Part shown: positions 43,939-53,092 of the stretch, piece after piece | Layout: every line of letters begins with the position of its first letter | How positions within the stretch are numbered: position 1 is the first letter of the stretch | Assembly: GCA_038127535.1 (NCBI GenBank) | Contig: JAYPHU010000001.1 | Location: forward strand, 62,001 to 126,000 | Direction: 5' to 3' | Source: JAYPHU01 sp038127535 | GTDB taxonomy: Bacteria > Pseudomonadota > Alphaproteobacteria > Rhodospirillales > UBA2165 | Length of the DNA: 64,000 nt | Position numbers and translations under genes: made by a program | The notes under the pieces: model-generated | The model's database searches: none | What the model saw: only the letters and a program-made list of their open reading frames with translations | Told to the model about the DNA's origin: nothing

Positions 43939-43966
43939 TTCGGAATCCACTGCCATATGTTATAAT
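43939..43966 (+). promoter_or_regulatory. Candidate dnaN promoter
   Basis: A perfect -10 TATAAT (43961-43966) with a weak -35 TTCGGA (43939-43944) at 16 bases. It lies in the 294-base gap between dnaA and dnaN, which shows nothing else I can identify apart from short inverted repeats such as CCGGG/CCCGG at about 44018-44033. Confidence 0.5.
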
Positions 43967-44155
43967 AATAACCGCTCTTCGGGGGGCTCGATCATTGCTC
44001 GAACGGACGCATTTTTGCCGGGTTTTCCCGGCCTTTTGCAACGGTCAGCCGATCCCCACAAGAGCGCTTCCGGGGTTGATTCGCCGGGATGAAGCGTAAA
44101 AGCGCCGGCCAGATATGTTTGAGACCGCAAGCACAAGAAAGATCGACGATACGCC

Positions 44156-45274
44156 ATGAAAATAACCATAGAGCGCGGATTACTCTTAAAAGTCCTGACA
44201 CACATTCAAAGCGTCGTGGAACGGCGTAACACCATCCCGATTCTGTCCAACGTGAAGTTCGATGCGCCCGATGGCGCGCTTAGCCTGAACGCCACGGATA
44301 TGGACCTGGAAATCGTGGAGACGGTGCCGGCGGATGTCGCCACACCGGGCTCTACCACGGCGCCGGCGCATACGCTGTTCGATATCGTGCGCAAGCTTCC
44401 GGAAGGCGCCCAGGTTGAGCTAGACTGCACCGGTGACGACAGCCAGCTGATCCTCTCGGCCGGCCGCTCCCGGTTTACCTTGACCTGCCTGCCGACCGAG
44501 GATTTCCCGGTGCTCACGGGCGGCGATCTACCCCATAGCTTTGTGCTGCCTGCGGCTGATCTCCGCGGCATCATCGACCGGGCCCGCTTCGCCATTTCGA
44601 CCGAGGAAACCCGCTACTACCTGAACGGCATTTATCTCCACGAAGCGGACGCGGACGGCTCGGCCGTGCTGCGCGGCGTGGCCACGGATGGCCACCGGCT
44701 GGCCTCCATCGACGTGCCGCTGCCGGACGGCGCTTCCGGCATGCCCGGCGTCATCGTCCCCCGCAAGACCGTGACGGAGTTGCGAAAGCTTATCGAGGAG
44801 ACGGACGAAGACGTGGCCGTTTCCCTGTCCGACACCAAGATTAAATTCGCTTTCGAGGGCGCGGTTCTGACCTCCAAGCTGATCGACGGCACGTTCCCCG
44901 ACTATGATCGGGTCATCCCGTCGGACAATGACAAGATGATGAAGGTGGATACGAAGGACTTTGCCGCTGCCGTCGACCGGGTTTCGGCCATTTCCACGGA
45001 GAAATCCCGCGCGATCAAGCTGGCGCTGGCCAAGGGCAGCTTGACCTTATCGGCCAACAGCCCTGACAACGACACGGCGACCGAAGAACTGGCCGTGGAC
45101 TATGACGCCGATGAGATCGAGATCGGTTTTAACTCCCGCTATTTGCTGGACATCGCCCAGCAGATCGAAGGGGATGCGGCGCAGTTCTCGCTGGCCGATG
45201 CGGCCTCGCCCACACTGGTGCAGGACAAGGACGACCTGAGCGCCCTTTATGTCCTGATGCCGATGCGTGTTTGA
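44156..45274 (+). CDS. dnaN: DNA polymerase III subunit beta (sliding clamp)
   Basis: 372 residues. The beta clamp signature opens with MKITIERGLLLKVLTHIQSVVERRNTIPILSNVKFDA, and ends with YVLMPMRV; the three clamp repeats are recognisable (DLRGIIDRARFAISTEETRYYLNG). The dimeric ring tethers DNA polymerase III. It lies between dnaA and recF as expected. Confidence 0.98.
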   Translation: MKITIERGLLLKVLTHIQSVVERRNTIPILSNVKFDAPDGALSLNATDMDLEIVETVPADVATPGSTTAPAHTLFDIVRKLPEGAQVELDCTGDDSQLILSAGRSRFTLTCLPTEDFPVLTGGDLPHSFVLPAADLRGIIDRARFAISTEETRYYLNGIYLHEADADGSAVLRGVATDGHRLASIDVPLPDGASGMPGVIVPRKTVTELRKLIEETDEDVAVSLSDTKIKFAFEGAVLTSKLIDGTFPDYDRVIPSDNDKMMKVDTKDFAAAVDRVSAISTEKSRAIKLALAKGSLTLSANSPDNDTATEELAVDYDADEIEIGFNSRYLLDIAQQIEGDAAQFSLADAASPTLVQDKDDLSALYVLMPMRV

Positions 45275-45371
45275 TGATTGCAGCGTCCAAGGCAATCGAA
45301 AGGGTAGTGATCTGACGGCGGTAAGACACTTGGCTGCCTCGGCGGCCAATGACAAATTTGTGGATGGCGAC

Positions 45372-46565
45372 ATGTCCGCGGCAACGGCAGCCGGCCGCGT
45401 CACCGGCCGGTCTCTTACGGTTCAGCGGCTCAGTCTCACGGATTTCCGCTGCTATACCTACGCCCGCGTTGAAACCGACGCGCGTCCGGTGGTGCTGACC
45501 GGGCCGAACGGCGCGGGTAAGACAAATATTCTCGAAGCCTTATCGTACCTAGTGCCCGGACGCGGTTTGCGCGGCGTCCGGCTAAGCGAAATCGGCCGCA
45601 GCGAACCGGGGGCGGACAGCGCCGTGCCGCGTGGCTGGGCCGTCGCCGCAAAGCTTCTGGCCGGTGAAGACCCATTGGATGTGGGCACCGGGCTGGAACT
45701 GGACGAAAACGACAGCCAGCGGGAGCGCAGGGTGATCAAGGTGGACAGCAATCCGGTTAAAAACCAAACCGAACTGGGCCGCCGGACCAGCGCGCTTTGG
45801 CTGACGCCACAGATGGATCGGCTGTTCCAGGAAGGCGCATCCGGGCGGCGTAAGTTCGTCGACCGGCTGATCTATGGTCTGGATCCGGAGCATGCGGGCC
45901 CGGTAGCGGCCTATGAACACAGCCTGCGCAGCCGCAACAAGGTGCTGAAGGACGCCCAAGGCGGCGGCGCGCTTGATGCTGCATGGCTCGACTCGATCGA
46001 AGACTCGATGGCCCGGTACGGGGTTGCCGTGGCGCTCCGCCGGCTGGATGCGGTGGCGCGCCTGCACGAGATCAGCGAAGCCGATGAAGGCCCGTTTCCC
46101 GGCGCTAAACTGGCGCTCGCCGGCGAAATGGAAGAATTGGTGGCCGGAATCCCGGCCCTTGAGGCGGAGGACGGTTTCCGCCGCCGTCTGCGCGATGCGA
46201 GGGGTAAGGATCAGTCCCTGGGCGCGACGTCCATCGGGCCGCACCGCAGCGATTTGGAGGTCGTGCACAGCGCCGGCGGCATGCCTGCGGAGCTTTGTTC
46301 CACCGGGGAGCAAAAGGCGCTCCTGGTGCGGATTGTGCTCGCGGCGGCCGTCTTGGAAGCGCGGGAGCGGGGCCGCATGCCGCTGTTGCTGTTGGACGAG
46401 ATCGGCGCGCACCTGGATGCGGGCCGCCGCGCAGCACTATTCGATATTCTCTGCGCCATGGGGGCGCAGGCGTGGATGAGTGGCACCGACGACCAGATTT
46501 TCGACGCCCTGGGTGATCGGGGTCAGTTTTTTCACGTGAAGGACGCCCGGATCGAAAAGCGCTGA
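45372..46565 (+). CDS. recF: DNA replication and repair protein RecF
   Basis: 397 residues from ATG 45372; the frame is open to 45267 but the extra N-terminus lacks family sequence, and later starts are possible. The ABC-type Walker A is TGPNGAGKTNILEALSYL and the C-terminal part has LCSTGEQKALLVRIVLA and the Walker B LLLLDEIGAHLD. RecF helps load RecA at gaps. gyrB follows 62 bases downstream. Confidence 0.94.
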   Translation: MSAATAAGRVTGRSLTVQRLSLTDFRCYTYARVETDARPVVLTGPNGAGKTNILEALSYLVPGRGLRGVRLSEIGRSEPGADSAVPRGWAVAAKLLAGEDPLDVGTGLELDENDSQRERRVIKVDSNPVKNQTELGRRTSALWLTPQMDRLFQEGASGRRKFVDRLIYGLDPEHAGPVAAYEHSLRSRNKVLKDAQGGGALDAAWLDSIEDSMARYGVAVALRRLDAVARLHEISEADEGPFPGAKLALAGEMEELVAGIPALEAEDGFRRRLRDARGKDQSLGATSIGPHRSDLEVVHSAGGMPAELCSTGEQKALLVRIVLAAAVLEARERGRMPLLLLDEIGAHLDAGRRAALFDILCAMGAQAWMSGTDDQIFDALGDRGQFFHVKDARIEKR

Positions 46566-46627
46566 CGCGCCGGAATTAGGGCAACCAGTAACTCAAGAAC
46601 GCGAACAAAAATAAATTTAGGTGGATC

Positions 46628-49090
46628 ATGATCGACGAAACAGACGTCCCGCAGGATCAGACGGACCCGGCCCCGGAGAATGGAAGCGGCGAAGAGTACG
46701 GCGCCAATTCTATTAAGGTGCTCAAAGGCTTGGACGCGGTGCGCAAGCGCCCCGGCATGTATATCGGCGACACCGATGACGGATCGGGCCTGCATCACAT
46801 GATCTACGAGGTTGTCGATAACGCCATCGACGAGGCCTTGGCCGGCTATTGCGACACGGTCGAAGTGATCCTGAACGGCGACGGCTCGGTCAGTGTCTCC
46901 GATAACGGCCGGGGCATCCCCGTTGATATCCACGAAGAAGAAGGTGTCTCGGCCGCCGAAGTGATCATGACCCAGCTACATGCCGGCGGTAAGTTCGATC
47001 AGAACTCCTACAAAGTGTCCGGCGGGCTGCATGGCGTGGGCGTGTCCGTGGTGAACGCGCTCTCAACCTGGCTGGAGCTCAGGATTTGGCGCGACAGCAA
47101 GGAACACGTGCTGACCTTCAAGGATGGCGAGGTGGACAAATCCCTGGAGGTCGTCGGCGATGCGGACGGCAAAACCGGAAGCCAGGTGACTTTCCTGGCG
47201 TCGACAAACATTTTCACTAATACCGAGTATGAATTCAGCACCCTGGAACACCGCCTTCGGGAACTGGCGTTCCTGAATTCCGGCGTGAAGCTCAAGATCA
47301 CCGATGCCCGGCACGCCGATCCCCAGGTGGTCGATTTGCATTACGAAGGCGGCCTGGAAGCCTTCGTCACCTATTTGGACCGCTCCAAGACCGCGCTCAA
47401 TCCGACCATTTCGGTGGCCGGGGAGAGGGACGGCATTGCGGTCGAGGCGGCGTTGCAGTGGAACGACAGTTACCATGAGTCGACCCTCTGCTTTACCAAC
47501 AACATCCCGCAGCGGGATGGGGGTACGCACCTAGCCGGTTTCCGGGGGGCGCTTACCCGCTGCATCAATACCTACGCGGAAGCTGAGGGTATTTCGAAAA
47601 AGAACAAAGTGGGCATAACCGGCGATGATGCGCGGGAAGGCATGACTTGTGTCTTGTCGGTCAAGGTGCCGGACCCGAAATTCTCCTCCCAAACCAAGGA
47701 AAAGCTGGTGTCGTCCGAAGTGCGGCCGGTGGTCGAGAGCATCCTGGGCGAAATGCTGAACCAGTGGTTCGAGGAACATCCGGCAGAGGCCAAGCGGATT
47801 ATAGGCAAAATCGTCGAAGCCGCCGCCGCCCGGGAGGCGGCTCGAAAAGCCCGCGAGCTGACCCGGCGCAAGGGCGCGCTAGATGTGTCATCTCTGCCCG
47901 GCAAACTGGCCGACTGCCAATCCAAGGACCCGGCGGTCAGCGAACTGTTTATCGTCGAGGGTGATTCGGCCGGCGGTTCCGCCAAACAAGGCCGAAACCG
48001 AGCCAATCAGGCCATCCTGCCGCTTCGGGGTAAAATCCTGAATGTCGAGCGGTCGCGTTTCGACAAGATGCTGGCCTCCGCCGAAATCGGGACCTTAATT
48101 ACGGCGCTCGGCACGGGGATCGGCCCGGAGGATTTTAATATCGAAAAAGTCCGGTATCACAAGATCATTATCATGACCGACGCCGACGTGGACGGAAGCC
48201 ATATCCGGACCTTGTTGTTGACCTTCTTCTACCGGCAGATGCCCGAGCTGATCGAACGGGGCTACCTCTATATTGCGCAGCCGCCGCTGTACCGGGCCAA
48301 ACAGAACAGTTCGGAAGTGTATCTGAAGGATGACCGGTCTCTGGAGAAATACCTGATCGACAGCGGCATCGACGATTGTGTGTTTAACCTCGCCGACGGG
48401 GCGCAGGTCGGCGCCGCCGATTTGCTGACCCTGGTCGAGCAGGCCCGTCAGATCAAGGTGCAGTTGCAAGGTCTGACCACCCGGGTGCCGCTGAAAATCG
48501 TTGAGCAGGCGGCTATTTTGGGTGCGTTGAACCCGGCGATTTTGGCGGACAAAGACCAGGCGGGCCAGGCGGCGGAGTATATCGCCAAGCGCGTCGATGC
48601 CCTGGAAGCCCCGGCGGAACGGGGCTGGGAAGGCATCGCGCGGGAAGACGGCGGCCTGTCGTTCCAGCGGGTGATCCGAGGGGTGCCCGACGGGCCCCAT
48701 GTGATCGACGGCGCGGTGATTCGGAGTTCCGACGCCCGGGCCATCGACGCCCATGCCATCGAACTGCAGCAAACCTATTCCCGGCACGGCATCCTCAAGT
48801 CGAAGGAAAAGGAATACACCATCACCGGCCCTGTTGCCTTGGTCGATGCGGTGCTGGAGATCGGCCGGAAGGGCATCTCCATGCAACGCTATAAGGGGCT
48901 GGGCGAGATGAACCCCGATCAGCTATGGGAAACCACCCTGGACCCGGATGCGCGGACCCTGTTGCAGGTGAAAGCCAGCCATGCCGACAACGCCGAAGAC
49001 GTATTCTCCACCTTGATGGGGGATGTGGTGGAATTGCGCCGGGACTTTATCCAAGCGAATGCGTTGAAGGTCGCCAATCTGGACGTTTAA
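46628..49090 (+). CDS. gyrB: DNA gyrase subunit B
   Basis: 820 residues, normal for GyrB. The GHKL ATPase part has VLKGLDAVRKRPGMYIGDT, DNAIDEALAGY and SGGLHGVGVSVVNALS. The TOPRIM domain has IVEGDSAGGSAKQGRNR and MTDADVDGSHIRTLLLTFFYRQMPEL. The C-terminus has QRYKGLGEMNPDQLWETT. It supercoils DNA with GyrA, which lies elsewhere. A pentapeptide-repeat gene follows. Confidence 0.98.
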   Translation: MIDETDVPQDQTDPAPENGSGEEYGANSIKVLKGLDAVRKRPGMYIGDTDDGSGLHHMIYEVVDNAIDEALAGYCDTVEVILNGDGSVSVSDNGRGIPVDIHEEEGVSAAEVIMTQLHAGGKFDQNSYKVSGGLHGVGVSVVNALSTWLELRIWRDSKEHVLTFKDGEVDKSLEVVGDADGKTGSQVTFLASTNIFTNTEYEFSTLEHRLRELAFLNSGVKLKITDARHADPQVVDLHYEGGLEAFVTYLDRSKTALNPTISVAGERDGIAVEAALQWNDSYHESTLCFTNNIPQRDGGTHLAGFRGALTRCINTYAEAEGISKKNKVGITGDDAREGMTCVLSVKVPDPKFSSQTKEKLVSSEVRPVVESILGEMLNQWFEEHPAEAKRIIGKIVEAAAAREAARKARELTRRKGALDVSSLPGKLADCQSKDPAVSELFIVEGDSAGGSAKQGRNRANQAILPLRGKILNVERSRFDKMLASAEIGTLITALGTGIGPEDFNIEKVRYHKIIIMTDADVDGSHIRTLLLTFFYRQMPELIERGYLYIAQPPLYRAKQNSSEVYLKDDRSLEKYLIDSGIDDCVFNLADGAQVGAADLLTLVEQARQIKVQLQGLTTRVPLKIVEQAAILGALNPAILADKDQAGQAAEYIAKRVDALEAPAERGWEGIAREDGGLSFQRVIRGVPDGPHVIDGAVIRSSDARAIDAHAIELQQTYSRHGILKSKEKEYTITGPVALVDAVLEIGRKGISMQRYKGLGEMNPDQLWETTLDPDARTLLQVKASHADNAEDVFSTLMGDVVELRRDFIQANALKVANLDV

Positions 49091-49189
49091 TGCACATGTA
49101 TTGACCTGATAGTGGTTGATTTCGGACAGTAGCGTTCCGATCTTAAAAATATGGCCGAATAAGGCGGAAAGACCGTCAGGAGGAAAGAC

Positions 49190-49588
49190 ATGTCGCCCGA
49201 AGAAATGGAAGAGCTTCTGGAAGCCCATAGCCAGTGGCTGCAAAACGGCCAGGAAGGCCGGCGCGCGGTGTTGATTGACCAGGATTTGCGGGGACCGGAT
49301 CTTCGGGGTGCGGACTTACGCAATGCTGATCTCGGGGGCGCTAATTTGTCGGATGCGGACCTGTCCAGCTCCAATCTCTGCGGCGCCAATCTGTTTCAGG
49401 CGGTTGGCTACAATGCCACAATGGAAAGCTGCCTGCTGCAGGAAGCGGACCTGACGGAGACCGCTCTCCGCCGGGCCAAACTCAAGGGTGCGGATATGAC
49501 CCATGCTGAGGTGAGGCGGACCAATATGAAGGGCTGCATTATCGAGCCGGAAAACCTGCACAGTGTGTTGGGCTGCGTTCTCCCTTAA
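49190..49588 (+). CDS. Pentapeptide-repeat protein
   Basis: 132 residues. Two blocks of A(D/N)LXX repeats are visible, about residues 30-66 (DLRGADLRNADLGGANLSDA) and about 84-110 (ADLTETALRRAKLKGADMTH), which would fold into a right-handed beta helix of perhaps 3-5 turns. AGGAGG lies close before the ATG. The N-terminal 25 residues are acidic and helical. It lies 100 bases after gyrB on the same strand. Longer pentapeptide proteins (Qnr, MfpA) mimic DNA and bind gyrase; that this one does so is inference from location. Confidence 0.85.
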   Translation: MSPEEMEELLEAHSQWLQNGQEGRRAVLIDQDLRGPDLRGADLRNADLGGANLSDADLSSSNLCGANLFQAVGYNATMESCLLQEADLTETALRRAKLKGADMTHAEVRRTNMKGCIIEPENLHSVLGCVLP

Positions 49589-49645
49589 GCCGTTGAATTT
49601 ACTCGGGTTAACTATTTTCTAACCGGGCCGGGCCGATGATCGACC

Positions 49646-51601
49646 ATGGCCAAATCCAATAAAAAGAAGGCCGCAGCCGGGAAAGGAAAAACCCGCACCG
49701 GTGCGCGCGCCAAGAAATCATCCGCGTCCAACCGCCGTGTCCTGCCGTTTCTATTGAAATGGGCGGCGACGGCCACCGTCTGGGGCATCGTGCTGCTGGC
49801 CGGCGTGGTGATCTTCTACGCTCACGATCTGCCGTCCGTGGATGACGCGCTGGAAACCAGCCGCCGGCCAACGGTCACAATCCTGGACCGCCATGGCGAA
49901 AAGATCGCAGGCTTCGGCGAGCTCCACGGGGCCGCCGTTCAGGTCAAAGACTTGCCGCCGTACCTGCCGCGGGCCGTGGTCGCCACCGAAGACCGCCGGT
50001 TCTATGATCATCCGGGAGTGGACTTGATCAGTATCGCGCGGGCCGCCGTGATGAATGTGAAGGCCGGCCGCATCGTGCAAGGCGGCAGCACCATCACTCA
50101 GCAGGCGGCCAAGAATCTGTTTCTCGGCCACGAGCGCACCTTTAAGCGTAAGGTGCAGGAACTCCTTCTGGCCCTCTGGCTGGAGCAAAAATTCACCAAG
50201 GATCAAATCCTCACCATCTATCTGAACCGGGTGTATTTGGGCGCCGGCACCTACGGGGTAAGTGCGGCGGCGGAACGCTATTTCGGCCGCTCCCCCCGGC
50301 ATGTGAGCCTCTATCAGGCGGCGGTGATCGCCGGGCTCTTAAAAGCGCCTTCAACCCTCAATCCTGCCAGAAACACCGATGGCGCGGCAAAACGCGCCCG
50401 GGTCGTTCTCGCCAATATGGTCAATGCCGGCTACATCACGCAAGCACAGGCGGCTGTGGCCAGTAAAGGCTCGGCTACCCTGGCGAAAGCGCCCCGCCGG
50501 ACCCGGCTCGCGCGCTATTTCGCCGACTGGATTGTGGAACAATTACCAAGCTTTGTTGGGGCGCAAAAAAGCGACCTGGTGGTCAAAACCACGCTGGATG
50601 CAGCGTTGCAGCGTCGGGCCGAACGACGCGTCGCCGCAACAATGAAAGCTCACGCGGCCAAGGATAAGGTCAGCCAGGTGGCGCTGGTCACCCTGGCCAT
50701 GGACGGCGCCGTGCGCGCCATGGTCGGCGGGCGAAACTATAACGATAGCCAGTTCAACCGGGCGGTCCAGGCCCGCCGGCAACCGGGCTCCGCCTTCAAG
50801 CCGTTTGTCTATCTGGCGGCGCTGGAAAGCGGGCTCTCGCCGGAAAGCCTAATGATCGACGAGCCGATTACGATCGGCAAATGGCGGCCCCGGAACTATG
50901 ACGGCCAGTATCACGGGCCCATGACCTTGGCCGAAGGGCTTAGGCGCTCCACAAATACCATCGCCGTGCAAGCAGCGGAAAAAGCCGGGCGCAATCGGGT
51001 CATTGCGGTCGCGAAACGGCTGGGTGTCGGGGCAAAATTGGTGTCCGATCCGACCCTGGCCTTGGGCACGTCGGAAGTCTCGCTGTTAGAGTTGAGCGCG
51101 GCCTATACGCCGTTCGCCAATGGAGGCGAGGGGGTTTTCGGTTACGGCATTCTCGAGATTCACGACAGCGCCGGTGGCCGTGTATACCGCCGTCAGGGCA
51201 GTGGTCCTGGCCGGGTGATCGCGTCCGATAAACTGTCCCAGATGAACAGCATGCTGGCCGGCGTTCTTGCTCAAGGCACGGGCAGGGCCGCGTACTTCGG
51301 TCGCCCCGCCGGTGGCAAGACGGGCACAAGTCAGGATTTCCGGGACGCCTGGTTTGTCGGCTACACGGCGCACTATGTAACAGGCATCTGGATGGGCAAC
51401 GACAACAGCGCGTCCATGCGCCGGGTCACTGGCGGTGGTGCGCCGGCAAAATTGTGGCGGGCCTATATGTCGGATATTCATCAAGGGCTGTCCTTGGCCG
51501 GCCTGCCGGGCGCGAACCGGCCCTCGCGCGCGCCGGCCGGCACGTCGTCATCCTCACCCTCTTTTTGGGAACGCCTGGTCGACCAGTTGACCGGCGGCTA
51601 A
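49646..51601 (+). CDS. Bifunctional penicillin-binding protein 1A-type (transglycosylase/transpeptidase)
   Basis: 651 residues. A basic Lys/Ala-rich cytoplasmic head (KSNKKKAAAGKGKTRTGARAKKSS) precedes one membrane helix near residues 33-55. The GT51 glycosyltransferase has VVATEDRRFYDHPGVD and QGGSTITQQAAKNLFLG. The transpeptidase has the SxxK motif at Ser382 (PGSAFKPF), SxN in RRSTNTIAVQ and KTG in GGKTGTSQDF. It polymerises and crosslinks peptidoglycan. Shorter than classical PBP1a, lacking the OB insert. It overlaps the converging hldE by four bases. Confidence 0.94.
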   Translation: MAKSNKKKAAAGKGKTRTGARAKKSSASNRRVLPFLLKWAATATVWGIVLLAGVVIFYAHDLPSVDDALETSRRPTVTILDRHGEKIAGFGELHGAAVQVKDLPPYLPRAVVATEDRRFYDHPGVDLISIARAAVMNVKAGRIVQGGSTITQQAAKNLFLGHERTFKRKVQELLLALWLEQKFTKDQILTIYLNRVYLGAGTYGVSAAAERYFGRSPRHVSLYQAAVIAGLLKAPSTLNPARNTDGAAKRARVVLANMVNAGYITQAQAAVASKGSATLAKAPRRTRLARYFADWIVEQLPSFVGAQKSDLVVKTTLDAALQRRAERRVAATMKAHAAKDKVSQVALVTLAMDGAVRAMVGGRNYNDSQFNRAVQARRQPGSAFKPFVYLAALESGLSPESLMIDEPITIGKWRPRNYDGQYHGPMTLAEGLRRSTNTIAVQAAEKAGRNRVIAVAKRLGVGAKLVSDPTLALGTSEVSLLELSAAYTPFANGGEGVFGYGILEIHDSAGGRVYRRQGSGPGRVIASDKLSQMNSMLAGVLAQGTGRAAYFGRPAGGKTGTSQDFRDAWFVGYTAHYVTGIWMGNDNSASMRRVTGGGAPAKLWRAYMSDIHQGLSLAGLPGANRPSRAPAGTSSSSPSFWERLVDQLTGG

Positions 51602-53067
51602 CCTTCTTTTGCCATCCGCGCGATGGTCGCCGTGGTGCTGTGCCCTTCCGCCAACTGGGCGAGGATGGTCTCCCCGCCATACTCGGCGACGATCTTGGCT
51701 TCGGGGATCTGATCAATCGTGTAGTCCGCGCCTTTGACGAAGACCTCGGGCTTGATAGTCTCGATGATCTTGGCGGGCGTGTCTTCGGAGAAGATCAGCA
51801 CCAAATCCACATATTCCAACGACGTCAGCACGGCGGCCCGGGCGGTTTCGCTTTGCACCGGGCGGTCCTTGCCCTTCAGACGTTTGGTGGATAAATCGCT
51901 GTTCAAGCCGACAATCAGCCGGTCACAGGCGGCCTTGGCCTGGGACAGCACCGCCAGATGGCCGGGGTGCAATAGATCAAAGCAGCCGTTGGTGAACCCC
52001 ACCTTATAGCCCTTACTGCGCCAAATCTGCGCCCGATCATAGGCGGAATTCAAAGACAGGACCTTGGCCTCGCCCGACGCCATTTCCTGATGATGCAGGG
52101 CGTCGATCAGGTCGCTTGCATAGGCGACTGCCGTGCCCACTTTGCCGACCACGATGCCGGCGGCTACATTGGCCAGGCTCACCGCGTCCTCCATGCTCAC
52201 ACCGGCGGCGATGGCGGCGGCGATGATGGCAACCACTGTGTCGCCCGCGCCGGAGACATCGAACACTTCCCGCGCCTCGGCTTCGAAATGAGCGTAATTA
52301 TTGGCGTTTCGCACCAGGGTCATGCCGTCGGCGGAGCGGGTCGCGAGTACGGCTTCGATCCCGCTGAGCCGCGCCAGTTGAGCCGCTGCGGCGATGATTT
52401 CCTCGCCGTTGCCGGTATCCATGCCGGTGGCGTCGGCCAGCTCCTTACGGTTCGGCGTGACCAGGCTGGCACCCATATACTTGGTATAGTCCTGGCCTTG
52501 CGGATCGACGATGACCGGCACGCCACGGGCGCGAGCCAGCTCAATCAGCTCGCCGGCAATGCCGCCGGTCAGCACGCCCTTGCCGTAATCGGCGAGCACC
52601 ATGGCGGCGCAATCCTCCAGGGCGAACTTTACCCCGTCGATCAGAGAGGTGCGCGTCAAATCATCGATTGCCGCGACGGTCTCTTCGTCGGCGCGCATCA
52701 TCTGCTGATTGGAGGCGATATAGCGGGTTTTGATGGAGGTTTTTCGGGACCGGTCGGTGATCAGGCGTGCGTCCAGTCCATCCAGATTGCCGATCAGCGC
52801 GGTCACTTCCCGGCCCGCCGGGTCGTCGCCGACCACGGCGAAGAAATCAATACCCGCCCCCAGGCCGACCAGATTGCGGGCCACGTTGCCCGCACCGCCC
52901 AGCATGGCGTTTTCATTCAGGATACGGAACACCGGGATCGGCGCTTCCGGGGAAATCCGTTCCACGTCGCCGTAGACAAACCGGTCGAGCATGATGTCGC
53001 CGACGCACAGGACCCGGCCATTGGGCAAGGATTCGACGCAGGAAATAAGATGGGAAATATCAGTCAT
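51598..53067 (-). CDS. hldE: Bifunctional D-glycero-beta-D-manno-heptose-7-phosphate kinase/1-phosphate adenylyltransferase
   Basis: 489 residues. The N-terminal ribokinase-like domain (VLCVGDIMLDRFVYGDVERISPEAPIPVF; DVSGAGDTVVAI) is the HldE1 kinase, and the C-terminal nucleotidyltransferase (VGFTNGCFDLLHPGHLAVLSQA) is HldE2. It makes ADP-heptose precursor for lipopolysaccharide inner core, so an LPS-containing outer membrane is implied. It overlaps the converging PBP gene at its 3' end. An oxidoreductase starts upstream on the same strand. Confidence 0.96.
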   Translation of the reverse strand: MTDISHLISCVESLPNGRVLCVGDIMLDRFVYGDVERISPEAPIPVFRILNENAMLGGAGNVARNLVGLGAGIDFFAVVGDDPAGREVTALIGNLDGLDARLITDRSRKTSIKTRYIASNQQMMRADEETVAAIDDLTRTSLIDGVKFALEDCAAMVLADYGKGVLTGGIAGELIELARARGVPVIVDPQGQDYTKYMGASLVTPNRKELADATGMDTGNGEEIIAAAAQLARLSGIEAVLATRSADGMTLVRNANNYAHFEAEAREVFDVSGAGDTVVAIIAAAIAAGVSMEDAVSLANVAAGIVVGKVGTAVAYASDLIDALHHQEMASGEAKVLSLNSAYDRAQIWRSKGYKVGFTNGCFDLLHPGHLAVLSQAKAACDRLIVGLNSDLSTKRLKGKDRPVQSETARAAVLTSLEYVDLVLIFSEDTPAKIIETIKPEVFVKGADYTIDQIPEAKIVAEYGGETILAQLAEGHSTTATIARMAKEG

Positions 53068-53092
53068 GTGTATCCGTCGTTTAGGCTGATTC

